Shown: in pieces, positions 11,138 to 24,957 of the stretch
Position numbering within the stretch: the stretch's first letter is position 1
Layout: every line of letters starts with the position of its first letter
Assembly: GCF_003597395.2 (NCBI RefSeq)
Contig: NC_133777.1
Span: forward strand, 7,843,305-7,907,304
From: Chelonoidis abingdonii
Taxonomy: Eukaryota; Chordata; Testudines; Testudinidae
DNA: 64,000 nt
Reading direction: 5' to 3'
The notes under the pieces: model-generated
Databases searched by the model: none
Seen by the model: only the letters and a program-made list of their open reading frames with translations
What the model was told of the DNA's origin: nothing
Translations under genes and position numbers: made by a program

Positions 11138-13933
11138 CCTCATCTCCCACTTCTGTAGTCTCTGTGGGACTCAGATAGGCCTGGCTCCACTCAGCCCTAG
11201 TGGCAGGGTCGAGCTTTGGACCAGTGGGGACAGGCTGAACAAAGACAGTCCTGGGGAAGAGGTGGGCGCCTGTGCAGCTATTTAAAAATAAATACTAACC
11301 CAAGCCCTATTGATCCCGACTGAGAATGGGTAGGGATGCTCCTGACTACGGGTCTAGCATGGCACCCTCCATGTCCTGCTAGAAGGAGCAGGAGCGGACG
11401 GCAATGTAATGCATGCTGTAGATTACGAACCCTCAAATAACCTGTAAATCTCGCAGGTGCTAGATTTCTTTAGCTCAAGCAAGCCTGGGCTTCTGCTACT
11501 GAGCTAAAGAGCAATCCCCTTCAGCCACAGGACTGTGGTATTGGGTTTATGTCAGCTGTAGGCTGGTAACCAAGAAGGGGTGACACATCACTCTCAGTTG
11601 GGAAGGTCTGAGATTCCATGCAGCAGAGGCAGGTCTATCCTGGGAAGAGTGAGTTTAAACCCACCCAAAACTAAAGACCTGCCCCATCAAGTGAGGGGGA
11701 GCAGCCACAGAGCCGAGAAAGCAACTAATTCTGGGGGACAATGAATGACAAAACAGGGAGAGGCATGGAGGCCAAAGGTTCAAAGCAAAGGCTGCAGAGA
11801 GGAATGCTGAGCAGAGAACTCTGAACACCATCCATTGCCTCATGCAGGAGCCCCAGGAGTCAGTGGATGCCATCTGAGGAACAGTGCAGTAGGGGCAGGA
11901 TTGACGCTACACTGCTGGGAACCAGGCTTTGCTGGAATTCTTGGGACTCCAGTTCAGTGCCGCAGCTGTGAAAATGGCACTGAAAAGAGTAAGGGAGCAA
12001 CAGAGAGCTGCAGGCTGCAGAAAAGACAGTTCCTCAGCTCAACATCCTCCATTGTGCCATCACTGAAACTCAGGGCATAAATTATTTTCCTGATTTTTTT
12101 AAAGAAATTCCTTTTTATGTCTACTTGTCTGGATCAAATAACAAGGAAAACTTGAGGGAGGGGAGAGGTGAGAGCACCCAAGATGCGAGTCTTGGGGTTT
12201 TCACTTGCAGACAGGTATGGTTGACACATGCAGATGGATTACAGTGTGAGAGAGAAGGGTGAAGGGCAAGCAGGGAGCTGGGGCACTGGCAGAGAGGACA
12301 AGTGGGTGATAAGAGCTAGCTGTATTGTGTATGGATACCGTCAAGATGATAATATTTGGGCCTGAATTAAAGATTCATCCCATCTTTTGGCTTGAGCATG
12401 GAATCTCTGGGAATAAGCCTGCCCTTACAAAAGGAAGTGGACTAGCACATTTCCATCTCCAGTTTCTTATGATCCCAAAGTATTTTGCAGATTTAACAAG
12501 CTGACATACAAAATTGGCAAAAGGATGACCTCACCCACCCACTGAAATGCAGCCTCCCACAGGGTGAAACGGGAGAACCACCACCACATAACAGATTAGG
12601 AGACTACAGGAGTTGTTTCTTTTTGTTTAAGTTGCCAGCTGTAAATTACCTGAGATGGAATTTGGCCAGGACGCACCTACAGAAAAACTCACCTCAGACC
12701 TCCCAGTAAGTGCTTAGCGCAGATCATGTGGACAGAAACAGAATAGAACAAGAGGCCAACTGTAATAGAAAGTAGGTGGAAGGCGTACCAGTGCTTAGCC
12801 ACACCCTGCCTACTCTCCATCATGGGCCAGTACCATCAGGAAGTGGGTAGTGCTGGTGTGGAAGGGGGTGGGGCCAGAGCAATTAGGGGATGGGTTAGAT
12901 TCAGCACATCGTCTCAGCAGTGAGAGCTGCTATTTATCCCCTGGTATAAGCACTAAGGAGAGGGCACTATTAGGAACAGCACCCATCCTCCCTGGGGTAT
13001 AGGCCCCCTGGCCTCTGAGAACAGCACCTTGTAGGTTTGGCAAGCTGCAGTTTGCAGGGGGTGAATCTAGTCCACTGTGCTAAAAAGAAGAGGATTTTTT
13101 CTGTCATTGATGCTTCCCTATCTCATGTTATAGCAACACAAAAGTAACGTTAAAGATTTTCCAATGAAACAGCGTCCTTTTCCCCCAGCTGCAGCTGAGT
13201 TCACAACATCTCCAGATAGGGCGGCCAATCCCAAATAAAGACCTTCCGTGGGGCGATACCTGCCCTGCCCTGTCCTCGCACTCAGCCAGCAGGGGCCCCT
13301 TTCCCTCAGCAGCAGGAGCAGCAAAACTCCTCCTGGTCCCTGGGGTCCCTTCAGAGATGACCCAACATTTCTCTAGTCCATTTACAGATGGCTCAAATGG
13401 ATCTGCTCTCAACTTCTCTGACGTTGCACCTCTTCTTCTTGGATCTGACAGTGCTCCCCAGGACATACCGCCTTGGAGGGGCCTGGGCCCATTAACTTTT
13501 AAAATTCCTTTCTCCTGCTGTTTCAGTCTATCTGCAGGAAGGATCCATTACCCAACTGCACCTAACGCCTACAAAATGTGCAGTGAGACCTTTAGAGATT
13601 ACAAGAGGTCAGGGCATTGGCTTTTGGTACATGTGTGAAGTGACTGAAAATGCATTTCAGAATATTGTAAAGATGTCTGTATATCTCCCTGCTAGAAAAG
13701 TACCAGTGGTTATCAACAATGTCATGGCATTGATGAGCAACCTAATGTAAATAAAGATAAGGTAACAACTCCTTAGTCACCTACAACTTTACACAGGGCT
13801 TAGTTGTGACATACATAGGATAAGTTCTGATTCCTTCCAGCCGAGGGCAGTGGTGCATATACACTCTAGCCATGTCATTACAAACGTGTTTAGAACAGGC
13901 CTAAAGCACTGCAGAAGTCCATTCGCTGTAGAC

Positions 13934-14151
13934 CAGGGGTTCTCAAACTGGGGGTCGGGACCCTTCAGGGGGTCACGAGGTTATTACATGTGGGTGCACG
14001 AGCAGTCAGCCTCCACCCCAAACCCTGCTTTGCCTCTAGCATTTATAATGGTGTTAAATATATTAAAAAGTGTTTAATTGATAAAGAGGGGTCGCACTCA
14101 GAGGCTTGCTATGTGAAAGGGGTCACCAGTACAAACGTTTGAGAACCACTG
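13934..14151. mobile_element. hAT-like MITE
   Basis: The element has imperfect terminal inverted repeats: CAGGGGTTCTCAAACTG at the left, and a right end TTTGAGAACCACTG that inverts to CAGTGGTTCTCAAA. Its 218-bp body has no coding capacity. Flanking octamers (CTGTAGAC and CCACAGAC) match at only 5 of 8 positions, so any target duplication is eroded. A second copy, inverted and truncated, is at 44598-44793. Confidence 0.85.
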
Positions 14152-14902
14152 CCACAGACTGTACTGTCAAACAGCAACATTACCCTTTGTGTGATGAACA
14201 GTCAGTGGAAATAAGACTTTCTGGAATGTGGAATGTAAATAGAAAGAGTGTAACCAGCAACATTCCAGCTTTTGTGTTATAAACCAAAAACGACAAATAC
14301 GCAGCTCAAGAGGTGCATCGACTAAAACCTCCAGTGCGTGCGTTTGAAATCCAAGCCTGGAACCAGACCTGAGTTTTGCAAATGACCACCGGTTTTACAA
14401 TGGATATAATCAAAACCCTACGACCAAGCACAACCTTGCTCCCCCAGCCTGGGGCGGTGGAGATCTGGCTTCAGATTCTGTGGCTTGCACCTGGCTCTTT
14501 TTGAAACAATATCATAAAAACAACTTCTGTTCAGGGGGCCGGGAGACCATGTACTTGAGCTGTGCTCCTGGGGCTTGTGAAGGCATTAGGTCCCTTGATG
14601 GAATTTCCTTGTTTCATGGTGGAGCCTGCTTGTTATCCTTGCTGTGTACAAAATCTGCAGGGAGTAAATCTTTTTCTCCAAGCTATTGAAATATTATTCG
14701 TGCATTCTAACCCCTGAACACAAGAACGCAGAACCCCAGGTCAAGGGACAGGCTTACAACTTACCAGGCCCTTGTAGGAAACCCAGATGGAGAGAATTGG
14801 TCTTGGTGTCCTTCTTTGTTATGGTCCTGCTGCTGGATGGCAGAGGGGTCAGGCTGTGACTCCGGAAGCACTCAGCTTGAAGCAGTCATTATGGCCGAGT
14901 TC

Positions 14903-14970
14903 CTCAAAGGTATTTAGAAGCCTCTTTTCCATTGAAATCAATGGGAGTTGGGCTCCTAAATACCTTTCAG
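14903..14970. repeat. Self-complementary interspersed repeat
   Basis: The left arm CTCAAAGGTATTTAGAAGCC pairs with the right arm GGCTCCTAAATACCTTTCAG around a centre reading ATTGAAATCAAT. Similar palindromic repeats with an AATCAATGGGAG-type centre are common in sauropsid genomes as I remember them. It has no coding capacity. Confidence 0.7.
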
Positions 14971-15344
14971 ATTCTAGGCTTGGGTGAGTACAGCCAGCCT
15001 TAACTATGACCTCGAAATAATATTCCACAGCTTCAGTCCACAACTCCTTGAAACTGGATAGGTTCTTTGCAAAGGGGAGCCTCTCCCTCCCCATTAGTTG
15101 GGCTTGAGTCCTTGTTCGCAGGGAGGGTGGTTTGCCAAAGAGCTTGGGTAGCCCTTGTTAGGGGAAAGGAAAAGACAAGAGCAGTCACAGAGCATCTGGG
15201 AATATACCACACCATGTTCAGGTCAGCAGCTCAGCACCGGGACCAAGCCTCACCTCTTATAAGGAAGTGTCTTTCTGAATAAGAATCCAGCTATGTACTT
15301 AGATGCCATACGTTCTGAGTACCCACCCCTTCGTGGATTTATCT

Positions 15345-15495
15345 TCCCAACAGCCCCTGTTGGATAGGGAACTAGCATCCCCATTTTGCAGATGGAGAAA
15401 CGGAGGCACAAACAGTGACCAGCCCAAAGTCACACCAGGATTTGGTGGCAGTATCAGGAAATGAACCCAGATTTTCCAAGTCCCAGTATCATGCC
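15345..15495. repeat. MIR-like SINE fragment
   Basis: The stretch contains CCCCATTTTGCAGATGGAGA, then CGGAGGCACA and CCCAAAGTCACAC, in the order known from MIR/CORE-SINE elements. It lies 200-400 bases from the possible NATD1 polyadenylation signal. Confidence 0.7.
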
Positions 15496-18400
15496 TTCAT
15501 TTCAAAAATAGCCTTCCCTTTCCCCAATGCAGGAGCAGCCCCCATCAATGCAGACTGGTTAAGCCACACCTTTTATTGTATTGTATTCCATGCAATATGT
15601 TCATGTTTAATAGTATGACATATAGGGAGGGAGAATGTCAGACACAGATGAAAGCAGAAAGGTCATTTGTGTCAGGTCCTGAGTAGGAAAGGCACATAGT
15701 TACCACTGAATTCAACAGGAAAAAAAACCAAAAACCCTAGACAGAGGGGAACACAACACTGGAGGCCAGATGAGAAAGAGGGAGCTTCAAATTGGTTGAC
15801 ACAGAAGTCCGTTTGACAATGTCCCATATATTTCTTAGGTCTTTAGTTCAAGTGAGTTTTGATATCTCAACACACCCCTGAAATCTCTTTCCCATTCTTG
15901 TTTGAAGAGCGTCTAGGAGTCCGAATCCCCCAAGTTCAATCAGCACCATTGAGTATCACAAGGTGTTGAGCGGACTCCTTCCCACAGGGATGAGCTAGGA
16001 AAGGATGGGTGATGGAAGCGGTGTAGGGAGAGTCTTCCATCACCAGGGACCTGCAGGTCACATCCAGCTGCCAATGATGGGTTATTGTAGCATGGAGGAC
16101 TGCAGCAGCACCAATGACTTGCCTTGGCTAGTAAGTATTGCTATTCCCAAACATCAAATAATACCGGAAATGAAAGGTGGTGGATGGATACAGCAGTAGA
16201 ACTGTGAGCACAAACACTATCAAATGTCTCCATGGTATCAGGAACAGAAATGGTGACAGCACCTCAGAGTGAAGCAGCAGCAAGTCCCTGTACTGCGCTT
16301 GTTTTAAGGCGGGGTGGCCAATCTTGATCTGATCTAGGAGGGCCAAGGTTCCCATAGAAATAGCACAATAGTGTAACATGTGAAATGATAACACCATAGT
16401 CCTCCAGTGGGCATTCCAGCAGGAGGCATAACTTTGCATGTCTGGAAGCTGTACACCCAAGAGAAGTTAATACCAAAAGTGGGATGAGGTTCTCAGTAAT
16501 GGGCTTGGCCCAGCACTTTGCTTCTACATGGCAGCCATGCGGCCAATTCTCAAGCAACTCTGCTGGACCACTGTTACAATAGTGTCTTCTCATCTCAAGC
16601 AACAGGAGAAGGAGATGGTGATGAGCAGGGCAATTCTACCATTCTTCAGTTTTGGTGCAGCTAGATCTGTCCCTGTGCCCATCTTAACTAGGCCTTATCT
16701 GTTCTTTGCCAAACATAACTCTAGTGTGTAGCACCTTAGATTCCTCTTGAGCACTGGGCCTTTTAACTCTATATCCATGCTGCTTTTCAGATTCCCTCTA
16801 CAATTTCCTAGAAGCAACAGTCAAGCCCAGTGCATCCAAAGCACAGAGAAGTTCAGGGCAGTCTCTTCAACAATATACTACCACGGACAGCACGAATCTG
16901 AGGCATTTCTGTCACTTTCATCGGCCTGGTTAGACAGGACAAAGGTCCATTCATTTGGGAAGCTGGTGTTGTGACAGGTTTGACGATGTTGCAGGTGGGA
17001 GAAGGGGTGTGAAGCTTAGCGTGACAAGGAAGGATTATATCGGAGCGTTGTCAGCTAAACCACTCCAGTTAGATTTCAGCCTGTCATTTTAAGATGAGTG
17101 AAGGAACGGCTGGTGACAGCCCAGGTGTCTGAAGTCCTAGGTCTGCAGAACAGATACAGTCTAGTTTGTAGCAAAGCAGACTAACTGCAAAGTAGCCCAC
17201 GCTGAGCCTTAACCTTGGCCTGGAGTTTAAGGAGGATAGTTCAATCTTCATGCTGATTCAGTCACTGGATGCTCTTCTGAGACTGCCACCAAAGAGACCA
17301 GTTGAGCAGCCAGCGATGAGGACACCTGTTCTGTACCGCTGAGCCAAAGTCTAGTGAAGTCAACAAGAGTCTATCCATTGACTGCAGTGGGCTCGAGCTT
17401 AGGTTCCAGGAACAGAACTGGAATCCTCTCTACACCCAACTCGTTCCACTTAGACCCCTGAGCAGTGATCAGATTGTAACTTTCAGACACTACCAAAAGA
17501 AGGTGGATTTGAATATGGCCCAGCAGTGAAAGACTCCGTATCTCACTATCAATTGCCTGAGACACCCACGCCCTGGGCGTTCTGTCACGCAGAGAACAGC
17601 ATTGAGACCCCTTCTAAGTGCCATTCTCTGGAGTCTATCTAGCATTCTGAAAGACATTTAATGAGCCCTGGCTATATTTTGGGCCTCTCAGTGCCATGAT
17701 GCTGGGTGACAATGGTACAAGACCTTGTCCATAGGGGAGGATATGACAATGCTGAGCCATGGCACACAGATGCACAGTCACCAACCAGTGATGCAGCAGC
17801 AGGCTGTGAGGATGCAAGCCGTGCATAGCCATAGTTCAGTATCTGAACTGGATTATTTCTTCCCCACATGCCAAACAGAAACAGGTGGGATACCGACTGT
17901 GGCAGAACAGCCTGGGAGCAGCAGTGAGGGGCTGGTGAGCAGGAACCCTTGATCTGCTTCCTCACTGCCTCACATGCCTGTGCACCGGACAAAACAGACC
18001 TCCCTTGCTTCCGAGGTACAGCATTTCATGACTTGTGAGGGAGGGAATAACAGCATTTCAGAGATGCTCTGCTGACTGGTCTGTCACTGCAGCAGAAGCC
18101 AGCATCAGAAGGGTTAATTTAAAAATATAATAACTGAAAAAAATAGCAACTCGAATGAATGCCGGAAGACGTATATAGTGTCCAGCAAAAGCAAATCAGA
18201 TCACATAGGCCAGGCTCCCATTAGGAGGTTAGGAATACAGCCTTCAAGATCTGGCCCAGAGATAGTAATAGGGTCAACTCCAAAGTGATGTTGCAGTTTC
18301 TGTTGGAGTCAACGGGTGTTGGCAATACTCAGCACCTCTCAGGATTTAGCCTAATATCAATACAGGAGATTCTTGCAGTTCCCGTTAGTTCACTGCAGCT

Positions 18401-20245
18401 CTTCTAAACCAGCAGGATGAGCTAACTGAAGGTGGTGGGGGAGAGTCAGCTACAAGTTTCACCCATGCAAACCCAGTGACTTTCCTGACATTGCCCCGAG
18501 TGACCTGGAGCAGAGCACAGCCCTCCACATCCTGAGCACCAAAAGGTTCCTGAAGGATAACCCCCTCCCCGCCCTCAAAGTCAAATGATCAGTGTGAGAG
18601 ACTGGGATGGAGCAGAACACATCCCTTGCTCCCCGCCTGGCATGTCAGCCCTCCGCTGCTGCACGAAAAGGGGAGGACAAAAGTCTGACTCCTCCCCCTT
18701 GGGCGGGAAGCTCTTGGATGCAGCCGCCAGGGTTCCTAGCAGTAGGGGTTAGCAGACAATGCTGGGCAGGGGAGCGGAGAGGAAAGTGACCAGTGAGTGA
18801 TCCCTGTGCAAACTCCAGGCCTACGCTATTGACTGAGCAGTGGTGGCAGCAGCATCTCTCGACTCATGCGCTGCATCTGCATCCTTGACCCCCACCCTGA
18901 AGGGACATTCTGCTCCTGGCCCCAGCCTCCCAAAGGGCAGCGGGAGGGAGAGGGGGCTCAGTAAGTCACTGGAAGAGCAGAGCTTGGGCTGGGGAGGCAG
19001 CATTTGGCATTGGGTGCAACAGCCTCACCCCCGCTTCTCCATGGGGATTGGACGCATCCCCTTCTCCCTCCCCCGGGCTTGGCTGAACACCTCAAGGATC
19101 ATGTCCTGCTTGGCTCAGCGTGTAAGTTTGTGCGCTTGGCTGGGATGGTGGCGCCTGCTTAGCTCATCCACGGGACCCCTGCGTTCCCCTTGCTGACGGC
19201 GTCTCTGTCCCTCCCTCGTCACTCACCGCCCCTTGGAATCCGAAAGAGGCAGAGAAGCAAAGCCCGCGGCGATGGCAGGCACTCCTAGGGCTGTCTGTTA
19301 CTGCTCCAACCCCAGCAGGGAAACGTCCCCCCGTTCACGGTGGAGTTGAGTCAGCAAAATGAGAGACTGGCTCAAAACACTCCTGTCCCTGATGGAGTAG
19401 CAAAGTTTATAACCTCCCTTCCCTTGCCCACCTCTCAAGCCACTGGGCTACAGAAAGGAGGTCTGGGCTGAGCCACTGCTCTTGAGCACCCCTCCGCGAT
19501 GCTGCCCGCCCCTGATAGAGGCTGATGACAGACCATCTCACATAGGTCCCCTTTCTGGGACAGAAGGCATCCAGGCCCCAATGTCTCTGGAACATGCAGA
19601 GAGAGTCCCCTAAGACCCAATCGTCCACCCTCTGAGACTTGATGCTAATGCTTCTTGCTTTGCCCGAAGGGAGCTGACCAGCCGGACCTCGATCCTCTCC
19701 AGCTCCAGCCCACACAGCAAATGGCACCGACTGGGCTTGTCAGGCTTTATCATTGGACTTTTCCATCCCCTTTGTGACGAAAGGTGGGTAAGACCCTGCC
19801 CCTCTCCGCAATCCCCCTTCAGCTCAGGACGAGTTCATCTGCAGCAGCCCCACACATTGCCGGAGGAGAGGTGGAGCCCAATGGCCACCCCAAGCTGACA
19901 TCCACCCGCCAGGTTCTTGCTTTCGACGAGCTGCAGGGGTGAGGACGTTGCTGAAGGAGGCCAACAGAAGCCATTGCCTTCCACCCCGTGGCACAGTGAC
20001 AGGGGAGGCTGCTGTCAACAGAACCCTGAGCCAGCCCAGCTGTGGAAGGGCCCAGCTGTTGTGCATTACCAGGGCCCCGGCGCTATTTGGGAGGGTCACA
20101 TCCCCCACGTCCACACTTAAAAAAAAATCAGGATTTTGAGAGAGCGTGGGACTTCCTGAGACCGCGCAGAAGTGAAGGCCGCATCGGACAGTCAGGGGCA
20201 GGGCGTGCTGCTGCCAGAGCAGTCCGGGCTTCGCAGCCTCCTGGG

Positions 20246-20362
20246 TTAAGGCTGCAAGTGTTCCAGGTACTGCGGCAGGGGGTTCTCCTTGACGTATTTC
20301 TGAATGTACCAGCACGTCAGGTGAGCTCGCAGGTCCTCTTCGACCACAAAGTCCAGGGCTGC
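20246..20362 (-). CDS. NATD1: NATD1 exon 3 (residues 73-110 and stop)
   Basis: On the minus strand this exon encodes [20 protein letters not shown] then [18 protein letters not shown] and a TAA stop. It is nearly identical to the human NATD1 C-terminus as I remember it (..[15 protein letters not shown]). The acceptor reads GTTCTAG|GCAGCC and phase 0 matches exon 2. The [20 protein letters not shown] block is the conserved C-terminal half of the small YjdJ-type GNAT domain. The length is exactly 39 codons with no break. Confidence 0.98.
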   Translation of the reverse strand, partial: AALDFVVEEDLRAHLTCWYIQKYVKENPLPQYLEHLQP

Positions 20363-22549
20363 CTAGAACCACAAGAGAGGACAGATGGGTTTACAAACGC
20401 CACACTCCCCTGGGCGCGAGCTAAGACAGGATCCTGGCTTACACCTGACTGGCTGGACCATGCCGGGGGGAGCGGCCTGAGCACCAGGGAAGTTACCTCA
20501 GGACTCCTTGAGAGCTGGGACCCTTCGGGCTGGTGCCATGAATGGAAATCTGCCTTGATCTGGCCATCTCTCAATCCTGGGCCCACCGAGCCATTCCAGT
20601 GACAGCCCCCAGTGCCAGGCAGTAGGCCACATGCTCCCCTCTGGGTGAGGAGCAGGGGGAGCAACCTGGGGCAGAAAAGATGAACTCTGACCCCAGGAAC
20701 CGCCCCTTGGGGCAAGGGATGGAGCAGAGATGGGGCTTTGGAGGCGGAGCAGCCATAATATACGCTTCCTCAGGACTGTGTGGAAACCAGCCGAACCAGC
20801 AGCCACTCCCTCCTGCGCCGGCCACTCCTTGCATGGGGGGCCCAGGGAGCCGCTGCCCGGAATGCACGGCCATTGAGGGACAGCCTGGCACTTGCGTGAT
20901 GCTGCAAATGCCCCTTATGAGGGACGTTTTGCTGGTAATTCACAGAGTTCCCCCCTCCACGCACACGTTTGGGGTCGGGGACACCCGTGGCTGGAACAAA
21001 CAGCCCATTGACTCTCACTGAGCCTGCTGCCTCAGCAGTTGTGCTGCTAGGTGCCCGTAAGAAGTTGGCTTGTGTTTCTCACTGCCCCATCCTTCTCCCC
21101 CTTTCCCACACATGAAGCGCTGCTGGTGGGGAAAGAAGGGGTGGTGCTGGAGCCTCTCAGCATTTAAGCCCCCTCCAGGGGTAGCAGTGAAGTTGCTCTT
21201 GCAGCAGATACTGCGGTGGCAGATAGACCCTCTGCTGCACGTACGGGAGAAAAAAAATGAACGTGGTTTTAGCCGAGAATAGGTCAGGAATGTGCAGACT
21301 CCTTCACAGAGCTAGGAACCCGCCTGCTGCTGCTTCCCATCAGGCGGGGAAAGTCCCTGCCTGTTTCAAAAAGTAGCAGCATCCCTTTCCCTCTCCCATG
21401 GCCTCATGCAGACAAATGAAGCTGCTAGTTGTCCTCATCTCCCCTCTGTGTGATGCAGAGGGCTGGGAGGCAGCAGGATTACTGCTCTCGAAAGGAAAGC
21501 AGCAGCTCCGAAACAGCTCAGTGGCTGTCTCTGCAGTCACAGGAGGGGACGAGCAGAAAAGCAGTAGGGAACTAAGATCACTGGTATAAGCTGGTGCTGC
21601 TTGCCACAGTGTATGCGGACAGGGGAGAGCTTTTCCCCTGCTTCCCCTTTGAATGATAAATAGAAGACTAAGCACTTTAAAAATGTGTCAGCCTGTTCCT
21701 TGCTCATTAACTAATTAATGGCCGAGCACCTGGGTGAAAGGGGCAGGAGATGCTAATCTGCAGCCACTGGACTGATTCTAGGATGGGAGGAAAAGCATTG
21801 AATGCTGCATCTCAGCCCCGTGCAGGAGGGTCTCCAAGGACCTGTCAAAGGAATTCCCCAGAAGCAGCAAGCTAGCTGTCAGCTCTGTGCCTGGACATTC
21901 AGTTTAACAGAGCTGGTCCCACATGCTGGGTTCAAAGCTACCCACCCCCCATGCTCCCTCCATCGAAGACATATACAGAGAGAAATCCCCATCCACTGCC
22001 CCATTGCCCCTGCCATGAAGCAGTGCTGGCGCGGGCAAGCGAAAGCCCACAGGGCCAGGGCAGCCGACAGCCCCTCACATGTTCTCCTAATCCTCTCTGT
22101 GCTGAGTTGTGGGCATGTGGGGGGAGGGGAGAGAAAGCTGGCAGTTGCTCCGCCCCCCATTTTATTTCTGGACATAGATTCCCAGATGATGTGATTAAAC
22201 GTGTCCAGCTGGAGTACAAAGGGCACAAGTTCCGAGGTAGGGAGGAAAAAGGGCTTCATCTGACCCAGGATGCGGGATCACCCCCCCTTACACCCACAGC
22301 CGAGCACTGTCAGTTGTAAGAGACATGTGTGAACTGCAGCATAAAGAAGGATTTACCCTCCCTAACGAGCAACTTCTCCAGGAGTGGTGTGGATACTGCA
22401 GGGGACCGGATTCTGTTCCTGTGCATCTATAACTCTATTGGCTCCAAGGGCACGACTCCTGCTTTATGGGAGATCAGGATCAGGCCCTTTGCAAGGATAT
22501 TGGGCTTTCATCTGCAACACACTTTACAGGCATTTACCCCGATATCGTC

Positions 22550-22640
22550 CTGTATATCATTAGGCCTGTTTTATGAGGGGAAACTGAGGCACAGAAGTAA
22601 AGGGCCTTGCTCAAGGCTACTCACCCAATCAGGTCAAAGA
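22550..22640. repeat. MIR-like SINE fragment
   Basis: GAGGGGAAACTGAGGCACAG followed by GGGCCTTGCTCAAGGCTACT is the core pattern of MIR-like SINEs. The ends are not defined. Confidence 0.6.
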
Positions 22641-23354
22641 CAGAATTAGGGCTCAGGATAGGAGTTATGGCTCCTGAAGGTCAAAGGGAGTAATTTGTAT
22701 GCCGCAGCGGGAGAATGGAGCCCTCCGTTCCTGCCTGCTAGTCCCATACTCATACCATCCCTCCCTGGTCTGCTCTCCGGGGCCGATCTGAGCTGCTGGA
22801 TAGAAGCAGGGTATTTTCATTTTCAGATGGAAAGAGGAGGCGGTTGGATTAGTAGCTGGCTGTGATGGTACTTGCCCAGCAAGCCAGAAATAGGAACCTC
22901 TGAGTGCAGATTTCCATACCTACAGCCAGTGCCCGAGAAGGGGAGAGGATGAGAATTTGCTGGCTGGTCACAGCGTTATCAGTCACTCATCACAGAAACC
23001 AGCTGCCCAGAGCACCCTGTGCCTGAAATAGAGCATGTGGAGTGAACTGTCTCCCAGCCAACAGGGCAAGAGCTAAATCCCTGCTTCCATTACATGGCTG
23101 CGATTCTACAGGGACCCTCTTCCCGGCCTGGCTAGGGGACAGTCAAGCCAAGCTGTCAGATGCCAGGAACAAAACAGGGCTTCCAACAGTGCCAAGGAGG
23201 ATAAAATTCCCAATGGGGAATATCTCTCTGCTGATGGAGCAGTGGTGCAGTGTCACTTAAGAAGCTCGTGTGGGGGTGTTTCTGGGGCAGCCTGCTTATC
23301 TCTGAAGATACACCTCACCTTGTTCTCTGAGCTTGGAAAACCCGCTGGGGAGCC

Positions 23355-23520
23355 ACGTGAACATAAAAACGGCCATATTGGCCATCTAGCCCAGTAATCT
23401 GGCTCCTGACAGTGGCCAATGCCAGGTGCTTCTGAGGGAATCAACAGAACAGGCAGTCGTCAAGTCATTGATCCCCTGTCACCCATTCCCAGCTTCTGGC
23501 AAACAGAGGCCAGGGACAAG
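23355..23520. mobile_element. CR1-like LINE fragment
   Basis: The segment runs from CATAAAAACGGCCATATTGG through GACAGTGGCCAATGCCAGGT to CTTCTGGCAAACAGAGGCCA. This word order matches a repeat I remember as very abundant in turtle genomes and usually grouped with CR1. It has no open frame of note. Family assignment is from memory. Confidence 0.65.
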
Positions 23521-24957
23521 TGCCTCGGTAAAACACTTCCTGGGTAATAGACACATCATGGAAGTGCTGCTCAGAGACGCCAAACTAGACCTCCTTGGCC
23601 TTTGCAATTTGAGAGGCCTCCCAAAAGCCAAAGAGACGCTCGCTTGCTTGGCGCCAGCTCCACCTCCATCCAAGGTGGGGAGCCACACGCTCCAGGAGCC
23701 AGGAAGCAGGTGGGAGCGGTACAGCTTTGCGGGAGAAACAACAGTAAATCGCTAACAACAATCACGAGCTGGCTGAGCAGCTCAGTCATTCAGCAGCAGG
23801 CAGGGGACGAGCAAGGGGCACGTACAGAAGGGAGTATGGGAAATGCAGCAGGGTGGGTGTGAACGGCCAAGCATGGCAGGAAGGGGAAGTGGGCACAGCA
23901 GGAATTAGGAAGATACGCAGCAGGCCACCTTCCCCACCACACAGAGCCAGAGCCTTGCAAACAGGTTTGCCTCATGGAGGAGGAGTGGATGGGTCAGGGG
24001 AAGCAGGGAGCAGGCCCCAGAATCAGGCTAACGCGTCCTGCTCGCAGAGGGGAGTATGCTCTAGGACTTGGAAGAGCAGGTTGAAGCAGTGAGGGACCCA
24101 CCCCAAAGGGAAGGTTGGTAGTAACACAGTGTGTAGCCAGGATGATCTGGGTTTGTAACGGGGCTGGTTGGTACGCACCAGGGACAGAGACCAGCAGTGA
24201 AATCTAGAAGGGCCTAATGTTTCTTGCTCACTCTGGAGCTAACAGAGATGTGCCCCCACCCTGCTTCCATCGAACGCTGGTGGCCACGCTGCGGCAGACG
24301 TGCCATTTGTCTGTACTTGTGCCTTTAAACACCAGGTGCTAGTTGGGGCAGGGACAGACTTACGTCAGTGCTTCATCATATAGATTACGGCAGTATCAAA
24401 AGCAACTCGTTATCAGGGCCAATGTGATAAAAAGGAGCCACTTAACCCTGCCCTGCACTGCAGACTGAAAGGCCTGGTAGGACAGGCCAGGCGCAGAACC
24501 TCTAGGATTATGTTCCTAACTGGGATGCTGCAGTATTGATGCTAGTGGGACTCCTTGAGCAGTGCTGGTGATGTGGATCGTTACTCCTGCAGCAGGCAAT
24601 CCAGATAAAAGACAAGTCACTGGTGGCCCTGGCGGGAGAATCGGTGTAGCAATAAGGAGTGGGAAAGCAGAGGCTGCCGGGCGGAGGAGAACGTAGGGTA
24701 GGACAATAAGCAGAGGGAACGCAGAGAGGTGCATGAGTGATTGAGTAAGGCCTCAAGAAACCAGCACAGAAGAAGGCAGGCTAGGGTACTTGGAATTTAA
24801 TATCCAGGGAATTTAGGTTGAGGGCAGAGCATTCCTGAAATAGCTGAAGATGAGGAGTTTAGCAGAGAATGTCCATCAAGCTGCTTGAAGCCGTCAAAGG
24901 AGAAAGTAAATCATGAGCATAAATCCAGAATGGGTGGAGGCAGGAGTGTGTAACACC

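Larger units (their letters stand above)
10480..11140 (-). promoter_or_regulatory. TMEM11: CpG-rich TMEM11 promoter region
   Basis: GC content and CpG density rise sharply around TMEM11 exon 1 and fall off after about 11.1 kb. The region holds the TMEM11 start codon, a YY1-like motif over that codon, ZNF143-like sites on both strands, an E-box CACGTG at 11090-11095, and a plus-strand TATA box at 11130. This is typical of a housekeeping, possibly bidirectional, vertebrate promoter. The transcription start was not determined. Confidence 0.85.
11141..20245. other. TMEM11-NATD1 interval, probably including a long NATD1 3' UTR
   Basis: No recognised coding exon occurs in these 9 kb. Supported contents are a hAT-like MITE (13934-14151), a self-complementary repeat (14903-14970) and a MIR-like SINE (about 15345-15495). 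The human NATD1 3' UTR is several kb as I recall, so the part nearest 20.2 kb is probably 3' UTR on the minus strand. An AATAAA hexamer on the minus strand at 15572-15577, followed by GT-rich bases, is one candidate end. 16-20 kb is moderately GC-rich and holds nothing else I can name. Confidence 0.6.
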
